Of a DNA stretch of 5,720 nucleotides, positions 1-3,572 are shown piece after piece. The position numbers were made by a program, and so were the translations under genes. This stretch comes from Candidatus Zipacnadia bacterium (lineage in GTDB: Bacteria > Armatimonadota > Zipacnadia > Zipacnadales > Zipacnadaceae), in the NCBI GenBank assembly GCA_029821415.1, contig JALGTJ010000233.1, positions 1 to 5,720 on the forward strand, given 5' to 3'. The notes under the pieces were generated by a model. That model had not been told where the DNA came from. It worked only from the letters and a program-made list of their open reading frames with translations, and ran no database searches. Each line of letters begins with the position of its first letter. Position 1 is the first letter of the stretch.

Positions 1-162
1 CTGCGCTACTTCGCTGAGATGTCCGGGCCGGAGATCGCCCAGGCCGAAGGCGTTGAGCCGGGCACCATTCGGTGGCGGCTGCACGAGGCCAGCAAGCGAC
101 TCTGGGCAATCTTGCAGCCTAAGTTGGGAGAGGAGTGCGATGATGGGCAAAGACAGAACTGA
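1..162 (+). CDS. RNA polymerase sigma-70 (ECF-type) factor, C-terminal end (partial, starts before window)
   Basis: The window opens inside an open frame that gives 53 residues before a TGA at 160-162. The sequence contains a region 4 helix-turn-helix: EMSGPEIAQAEGVEPGTI followed by RWRLHEASKRL. This matches the usual sigma region 4.2 layout, in which a loosely conserved EIA helix precedes a G-T-[IV]-x-x-R-L-H recognition helix that binds the -35 element. Regions 2 and 3 lie outside the window, so assignment to the ECF class rests on the short tail after the helix and on the downstream gene. The end of the gene overlaps the next gene by 23 bases, which suggests translational coupling between the sigma factor and a membrane partner. 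The family call is firm; the regulon is unknown. Confidence 0.85.
   Translation: MRYFAEMSGPEIAQAEGVEPGTIRWRLHEASKRLWAILQPKLGEECDDGQRQN
127..135 (+). promoter_or_regulatory. Shine-Dalgarno of the sigma-coupled membrane protein gene
   Basis: The purine run GGAGAGGAG lies 4 bases before ATG 140 and 7 bases before ATG 143, inside the sigma factor coding region. It supports one of these two ATGs as the real start, rather than the earlier in-frame start at 53. Confidence 0.6.
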
Positions 163-562
163 AAACTTTGAATCGCCCCTTGACGAGGTTCTCCACGATC
201 TTCCGCAGGAGAATCCGCCCAGGGATCTGCGCCAGCGATGTGTGAATGCGCTGGACCAAATAGACGCGGAGCAGGGCAGGTCCCCCGCACCGCAGTGGTT
301 CCTGTCGCTGCGCAACGTCATCGCGACGGCGGCAGTGCTGGTACTGGCCGTGGGCCTGTTCACACTCTTGCCGCTCTTCATACGTCTGAAGCAGGCGACG
401 CCCATGGCGAGCCGACTCTCCAGCGAAAAGCTGGTTGAGACCGCGCCCGGGCGGGCGCTCGCGCCGCCCAGTCAGCCCGCTCCGAAGGGGAATGGCAGGG
501 CCCCGCCCGGCGCCACCGGTTCCGGAGGCGCCCGCAGAGAGAGAAGGGCCGCTGGACGCTGA
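140..562 (+). CDS. N-terminal part of a membrane-anchored anti-sigma-like / DUF4349 protein (frameshifted gene, first segment)
   Basis: This segment starts at ATG 140 (or 143) behind a good Shine-Dalgarno and overlaps the sigma factor gene. The frame gives 140 residues. Residues 1-55 are a hydrophilic head with the acidic stretch LDEVLHDLPQENPPRDLRQR. Residues about 59-81 form one clear transmembrane helix (NVIATAAVLVLAVGLFTLL and following). A Pro/Ala-rich linker follows. From about residue 117 (near base 490) the translation turns into low-complexity Gly/Arg text, while the +1 frame becomes protein-like. I therefore infer that the true protein continues in the frame of the ORF at 435-1289 and that this stop at 560-562 is not the natural end. 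The head may bind the sigma factor, as in membrane anti-sigma factors, but it has only one Cys and no zinc-binding H-C-C motif, so that role is inferred from position. Confidence 0.6.
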   Translation: MMGKDRTENFESPLDEVLHDLPQENPPRDLRQRCVNALDQIDAEQGRSPAPQWFLSLRNVIATAAVLVLAVGLFTLLPLFIRLKQATPMASRLSSEKLVETAPGRALAPPSQPAPKGNGRAPPGATGSGGARRERRAAGR

Positions 563-1289
563 CGTCGTGAAACTCCAGACCCCTGGGCCGGTCGTTCTTG
601 ACAAGACCGCGCGGCGTCCCGCAATGCTTCCGGAATCAGTCATTGTTACACATCCAAGTACGCACCAGGCGCCTGAGGTGGAGGAGCCCTGGCGGGACCT
701 ATCTGGGGAGCGGCAGGTCGTTGTAGATAAAGAACTGGAGCTGGAGGTCAAGGACGTCGAGAAGTCCTACGACGAGGCCCGTTTGATTGTGGAGAAACAC
801 GGTGGGTTCGTGGCCAGCGACGAGATCAGCATTGACGCTCACGCGCTGGACACGGCGGTATTGACCATCCGTCTGCCGAAAGACGGCTTTGAGCCGGCCA
901 TTGCGGAGCTGCGGAAGCTCGGCACGGTGATAAAGCTGGTCGGTGAGAGCCAGGACGTCACTGAGGAGTACTTTAGCCAGGGCGCTGAGATCCGCAGCCG
1001 GGCTGACCGCGAGCAGATGCTGGTGGAAAAGTACGAGAAGGAGACCAACCCGCGCAAGAAGCGCCAGCTCGAAGCTGAGATCGAGCAGCTCCGCCGCGAA
1101 ATGCGCCGTGAGAAGGAGATTCTCACGAAGCTGGCTGAGGAGACGCACTGGCCAACGCTGCAGCTCACGCTAAAGGAACGCGGCGGGCCGGCGGGATTCC
1201 TCTCAGAAATGCTGGAGCGTAGTGGCCGCGCGCTCTGGCCTGGGTTGGGGCCACGGCCATCATCTGGGTGCCGCTGGTGGTGCTACTGA
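435..1289 (+). CDS. DUF4349 domain protein, main body (frameshifted gene, second segment)
   Basis: The frame gives 284 residues. The first ~25 are Arg/Pro-rich and probably not real; protein-like sequence begins near residue 27 (APPVPEAPAEREGPLD). Residues about 92-248 fit the DUF4349 pattern. They contain the opening strand VVVDKELELEVKDVEKSY, the KHGGFVAS turn at 122-128, TIRLPKD followed by AELRKLGTVI, and the signature SQDVTEEY at 172-179. A charged coiled coil follows at about 188-236 (AEIEQLRREMRREKEIL), then the closing strand HWPTLQLTLKER. In known members this domain sits outside the cytoplasmic membrane between an N-terminal and a C-terminal helix. Here the N-terminal helix is in the overlapping upstream frame and the C-terminal helix is in a third segment. 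The frame ends in unlikely sequence (SSGCRWWCY). The function of DUF4349 is unknown; a link to sigma control is inferred from the neighbouring gene. Confidence 0.75.
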   Translation: MRPRPGGRSRRPVSPLRRGMAGPRPAPPVPEAPAEREGPLDADVVKLQTPGPVVLDKTARRPAMLPESVIVTHPSTHQAPEVEEPWRDLSGERQVVVDKELELEVKDVEKSYDEARLIVEKHGGFVASDEISIDAHALDTAVLTIRLPKDGFEPAIAELRKLGTVIKLVGESQDVTEEYFSQGAEIRSRADREQMLVEKYEKETNPRKKRQLEAEIEQLRREMRREKEILTKLAEETHWPTLQLTLKERGGPAGFLSEMLERSGRALWPGLGPRPSSGCRWWCY

Positions 1290-1321
1290 CCCTCTTCTGG
1301 GGACGGCGGCGCCGGACCTGA
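1241..1321 (+). pseudogene. Out-of-frame C-terminal transmembrane tail of the DUF4349 protein (third segment)
   Basis: Read from 1241, this stretch encodes WVGATAIIWVPLVVLLTLFW, then a GRRRRT tail and TGA at 1319-1321. That is a textbook C-terminal membrane helix followed by a positive-inside Arg cluster, which DUF4349 proteins normally carry at this place. It is in the same frame as the 140-562 segment and one frame off from the 435-1289 segment. A shift between about 1236 and 1241 would join it to RSGRALW. The composite 140-1321 would then encode about 393 residues with two membrane helices. Confidence 0.65.
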
Positions 1322-1483
1322 CAGTAGCGGCGGTGCCAACCATCCGAGAACAATTACTATCGGCTATACCAAGCCCGTGACCTACTGCTTGCCAAACTGA
1401 TGGCTTTGCCCGGCCTCGACAACCTGCTATTGCCTACCGGCATCCGCGGCGAGGCTTGGTGCCTCAGGCGTCTTCTATCTTGA
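1322..1483 (+). other. Convergent intergenic stretch with a short unassigned open frame
   Basis: This lies between the end of the DUF4349 gene and the 3' end of the opposing gene at 1464. An open frame from 1328 to the TGA at 1481-1483 reads protein-like text (NNYYRLYQARDLLLAKLMAL, then PGLDNLLLPTG), but its only ATG is internal (1400) and has no good Shine-Dalgarno. It may be a gene remnant or chance. I do not recognise it. No convincing hairpin-plus-T-tract terminator was seen for either gene. Confidence 0.25.
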
Positions 1484-1766
1484 TGCCGGGGAAGGCTTCC
1501 TCATACTCCATCATCTTAGTCGGCAGTTCCGTGAAGACCCGGAAGGCTTCTTCTCGGGCCAGGGGCGTCAACGAATCTCGCTCGCCAGGCCAGGTTGTCT
1601 GGTGCTGCATGAAGTAGCTGCCCTTGGCGGTTCGGAACAAGAACGTGTTGCGGCCCACGTGCTCTTCGTTGATGCCGGCCGAGTTGGCGTCGCTGGCGAG
1701 AAGTTCGGCGCCCTCGGTGCGGTAACGCTTGCCATCCACTATCACGGACATCATTCTGGCGTCCAT
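1464..1766 (-). CDS. Uncharacterised small protein, about 100 aa
   Basis: From ATG 1766 the product is 100 residues, MDARMMSVIVDGKRYRTEGA through to IKIEDA. The frame stays open upstream to a GTG at 1865 (133 residues), but that extension is Ser/Asn-rich low-complexity text. ATG 1766 has an AAGGAG 8 bases upstream, so I prefer it. The protein is soluble and acidic, with no signal peptide or membrane segment. It has a DGKRYRTEGAELLASD start, a central TFLFRTAKGSYFMQH strand-like block, then an LTPLAREEAFRVF helix and an EYEEAFPG tail. From memory this layout (GKRY, then LxRTxKGxxF, then PLxxEEA) resembles a widespread family of short uncharacterised proteins found in accessory regions; I could not confirm this by search. 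It lies downstream of the 1884-2618 gene on the same strand and is probably co-transcribed with it. Function unknown. Confidence 0.7.
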   Translation of the reverse strand: MDARMMSVIVDGKRYRTEGAELLASDANSAGINEEHVGRNTFLFRTAKGSYFMQHQTTWPGERDSLTPLAREEAFRVFTELPTKMMEYEEAFPGIKIEDA

Positions 1767-1774
1767 CTTGCTTG

Positions 1775-1780
1775 CTCCTT
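1775..1780 (-). promoter_or_regulatory. Shine-Dalgarno deciding the start of the 100-aa gene
   Basis: CTCCTT on the + strand reads AAGGAG on the - strand, 8 bases before ATG 1766. The alternative GTG at 1865 has only a weak GCGAG nearby. Confidence 0.65.
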
Positions 1781-1883
1781 CTGGCTTTGTTTGGTTTTCC
1801 ACTGCTGCATTGGTATCTGATGACGCCGAGCCGTTCCTGCTATTGCTGGTTTGCGCCGACCCCACCTCGCTGTGCGCTCAGCG

Positions 1884-2618
1884 TCACATTTCCTGTTGTC
1901 CGGGATTGCCGCTGAGCAGGACCTCATCACACAGCCCGGCGTTGGTTAGATGGTCGATTACCAAGCCGGTTGAAATCAACAATCGGGCCTGGTCACCCGG
2001 CTTGACCTGCAACGATATCCAGGCAGCGCCGCGTCCCAGTACCTCTGTAACAGTCACCATGACCTCCTGAGGCGGCTCGAAGCCCCTAAGAGCCTTCTTC
2101 AGATGTGCCACGTCGGGCCCATCTTCGCCGTTGCCATTGATAGCTACATCTACCTGCAGACCGTTCTTCGACCAGGTCAGGTATCCGTGTGAAGCTGAAT
2201 TTGCCATTTTAGTAGCCTCCTGCATCCCGGTCTCCGCGTCGTATTCAAGAGCTGGGAGATCAGTTGGGATCTCTAACTTTGCGTTGTTGTACCTGGCCTC
2301 GGGCTGTTCATCACGACTATCCACTACTACCGCGCCTTCTTCTGGCTGGGCCTGTCCATTAATGAAGCGCTCAAACTCTTCGTCTTTCTCGCAGATCCAG
2401 TAACCGGGTATCACGCTGTGTGCACGGGGGTAGCGAGTCGAGTGTGCCGTCGCCATTATTGGTTTATTCTCTGCTGTGAAGGATCCCGGCAGTTCGCACC
2501 ACCTGCCCGAATCCCCCGGCTTAAGACGCGCACGTCGGATCCGGGCGCACAGTTGCGCTATGCTGCAATGGCTCCCCTTGTGATCGGGGAATATCGCACA
2601 TATCACACACTCTCTCAT
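1884..2618 (-). CDS. Uncharacterised protein, up to 244 aa, possibly two products
   Basis: The open frame runs from ATG 2618 to the TGA at 1884-1886. Three starts are possible. ATG 2618 has a weak GGGGA upstream. ATG 2456 has no clear Shine-Dalgarno. ATG 2207 has a strong AGGAGG 8 bases upstream. The N-terminal 54 residues are Cys-rich (C4, C7, C18, C24, C41, plus H13 and H17), but the spacing matches no zinc motif I know. Residues 55-137 are acidic and hydrophilic (VIPGYWICEKDEEFERFING). The last 107 residues look the most folded, with alternating hydrophobic strands (GLQVDVAINGN, VMVTVTEVLGRGAAWISLQV) and an LLISTGLVIDHL helix. No signal peptide, membrane segment or known domain is recognised. 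It probably leads a two-gene operon with the 100-aa gene. Function unknown; the exact start is uncertain. Confidence 0.6.
   Translation of the reverse strand: MRECVICAIFPDHKGSHCSIAQLCARIRRARLKPGDSGRWCELPGSFTAENKPIMATAHSTRYPRAHSVIPGYWICEKDEEFERFINGQAQPEEGAVVVDSRDEQPEARYNNAKLEIPTDLPALEYDAETGMQEATKMANSASHGYLTWSKNGLQVDVAINGNGEDGPDVAHLKKALRGFEPPQEVMVTVTEVLGRGAAWISLQVKPGDQARLLISTGLVIDHLTNAGLCDEVLLSGNPGQQEM
2216..2221 (-). promoter_or_regulatory. Strong internal Shine-Dalgarno before ATG 2207
   Basis: AGGAGG on the - strand sits 8 bases before an in-frame ATG (MANSASHGYLTWSK). It is the best ribosome site in the 1884-2618 frame. It would yield a 107-aa product covering bases 1884-2207, either as the true gene or as a second, nested product. 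Confidence 0.55.
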
Positions 2619-2716
2619 TGCTGTTGTCCCCGCCAGCTCCCGCCCACGGTGTTCACGCTCCGTCCTTGCGTTACGCCTGAGCTGTGATTGATATGTTCTT
2701 TACCTTAGTCTACCCC

Positions 2717-2730
2717 AAAAGTGCACTTTT
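2717..2730. promoter_or_regulatory. Perfect 14-bp palindrome, candidate operator
   Basis: AAAAGTGCACTTTT reads identically on both strands. It lies about 100 bases upstream of ATG 2618 in the non-coding stretch, where an operator for a dimeric regulator of the - strand genes would be expected. No regulator can be named, and no good promoter boxes are seen next to it. Confidence 0.4.
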
Positions 2731-2863
2731 ATGCCGATCTGGCGGAATTGGTGGCCGATACTGCATCGGTCGGAAGCAATAGCTAACCCAGATCTGGCAG
2801 GAGACCGAGCTATTCTCAGTTGGGGAGAGAGCTCCAGATGGCGTTGGAGGACAATGCGCCTTT

Positions 2864-2885
2864 TACTGAGAGAGTTCACTCAGTA
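2864..2885. repeat. Inverted repeat TACTGAG / CTCAGTA with 8-base loop
   Basis: TACTGAG (2864-2870) and CTCAGTA (2879-2885) are perfect reverse complements around AGAGTTCA. On the - strand the stem lies 100 bases past the mobA stop but is followed by AAAA, not a T tract. It is therefore not a standard intrinsic terminator; it may be an operator or a transcript-end hairpin. Confidence 0.35.
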
Positions 2886-2984
2886 TGCGCGCGGCCTAAA
2901 CGTCGGTTAGCAGCCTCGGAGAGGGTGAACGGCTGAGGATGATGCGAGTGAGAAAGAATTGCACCAACGCCGCGCGCGCCCTGC

Positions 2985-3572
2985 TCAAGCTTTCGCCAGC
3001 CCTGCCTGCCAGTGGGCCATATCCCGGGGTGTGTTGATGTTGAAGAAGGGGGTCGCATCCTCAAAGTGGACTTCTATCGCCCCTGCATCGCGCCATACGC
3101 TTTGGGGCCGACGCTCACCGTCATCAATGGCCTGGCTGACTATCTTGAGTAGGCTGTTATGTACCACTGCGCATAACGGTTCCCAAAAAAGGTCGTTTGT
3201 TACCGCAACAGCGACCGGAGCTGAATTGCTGGTAAAAGCCGCCTGCAACTGCGATATCTCCGTGCTTGTAATAGCTGGCAAATCGCAGGGCAGAAATAGT
3301 GTAGCCTCATAACTGCTGCCGTAATGCGCTAACGCGGCCTCAATTCCTGCGAGAGGTCCGACGCCAGACCTCAGGTCTATGACGACGTTGCACGCACAAT
3401 CCCGCCAGGGTTTGGGGTCACTGGCGACGATAATAATTTCATCTATGCCGGCCAGGTTTAGTTGCCGAATCTCGTGCTGTATTATGGAGAGGCCGCTGGG
3501 AGCTTTCAGTAACCCCTTCGCCTTCCCACCATACCGAAGAGCCTGCCCCCCGGCAAGGATAGCGCCAGCAAT
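2985..3572 (-). CDS. mobA: Molybdenum cofactor guanylyltransferase MobA (no canonical start codon)
   Basis: MobA joins GTP-derived GMP to molybdopterin to make the guanine dinucleotide cofactor used by enzymes such as formate dehydrogenase; it acts in the cytoplasm. The frame is open from 3602 (after TAA at 3603-3605) to TGA at 2985-2987. Numbered from ATT 3572, the product is 195 residues, the usual MobA length. The N-terminus has the nucleotide-binding loop IAGAILAGGQALRYGGKAKG, followed by LLKA, a variant of LAGGxSxRMGxxKxLL. Further on are GIDEIIIVAS, GVGPLAGIEAAL, the metal-binding Asp97 in LFLPCDLPA, WEPLCAVV and FFNINTPRDM near residue 178. Homology therefore covers the whole protein. 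No ATG, GTG or TTG lies upstream of the loop; the first standard start (TTG 3281) would remove half the enzyme. The 5' end overlaps the fdhA tail in another frame. I set the start at ATT 3572 as a marker of where homology begins; a true frameshift, deletion or fusion with fdhA is possible. Confidence 0.8.
   Translation of the reverse strand: MAGAILAGGQALRYGGKAKGLLKAPSGLSIIQHEIRQLNLAGIDEIIIVASDPKPWRDCACNVVIDLRSGVGPLAGIEAALAHYGSSYEATLFLPCDLPAITSTEISQLQAAFTSNSAPVAVAVTNDLFWEPLCAVVHNSLLKIVSQAIDDGERRPQSVWRDAGAIEVHFEDATPFFNINTPRDMAHWQAGLAKA

Larger units (their letters stand above)
2619..2984. other. Non-coding intergenic region, 366 bp, upstream of the unknown gene pair and downstream of mobA
   Basis: No convincing gene on either strand. 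It would hold the promoter of the - strand gene starting at 2618 and the 3' end of the fdhA-mobA transcript. Visible structure includes a 14-bp palindrome at 2717-2730, a 7-bp inverted repeat at 2778-2784/2808-2814, a 7-bp-stem hairpin at 2864-2885, a small hairpin CCGAT/ATCGG at 2755-2769, and an 8-base direct repeat GATCTGGC at 2736 and 2791. I could not identify a clear -35/-10 pair or an intrinsic terminator. Confidence 0.5.

Noticed and set aside
119..751. Long open frame on the - strand (210 aa)
   Set aside because: It is Ser/Arg-rich, low-complexity text opposite the sigma and DUF4349 genes, which have recognisable domains and a good ribosome site; it is a shadow frame.
699..1168. - strand open frames of 149 and 109 aa
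   Set aside because: They are antisense to the DUF4349 coiled coil, and their Leu- or Ser-rich content mirrors its Glu/Lys/Arg codons.
2734..2820. tRNA-Leu-like 5' start (GCCGATCTGGCGGAATTGGT)
   Set aside because: The first ~20 bases resemble a leucine tRNA acceptor and D-loop start, but there is no matching D-stem closure, no T-arm GTTCGAATC and no 3' acceptor strand downstream.
2900..2984. Intrinsic terminator after mobA
   Set aside because: A GC-rich GCGCGCGC stretch and a TTCTTTCTC stretch are present, but no stable stem is directly followed by a T tract.
2876..3312. Short frames on both strands near the mobA 3' end
   Set aside because: The + strand frame is antisense to mobA, and the - strand 62-aa frame overlaps mobA's end in another frame without motifs or a good ribosome site.
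3546..3551. Programmed frameshift at the six-G run to make FdhA-MobA
   Set aside because: Slipping here would replace the MobA AILA part of its nucleotide loop with fdhA-frame residues (LSLP), so the run is a poor place for a productive join; other explanations for the junction fit better.
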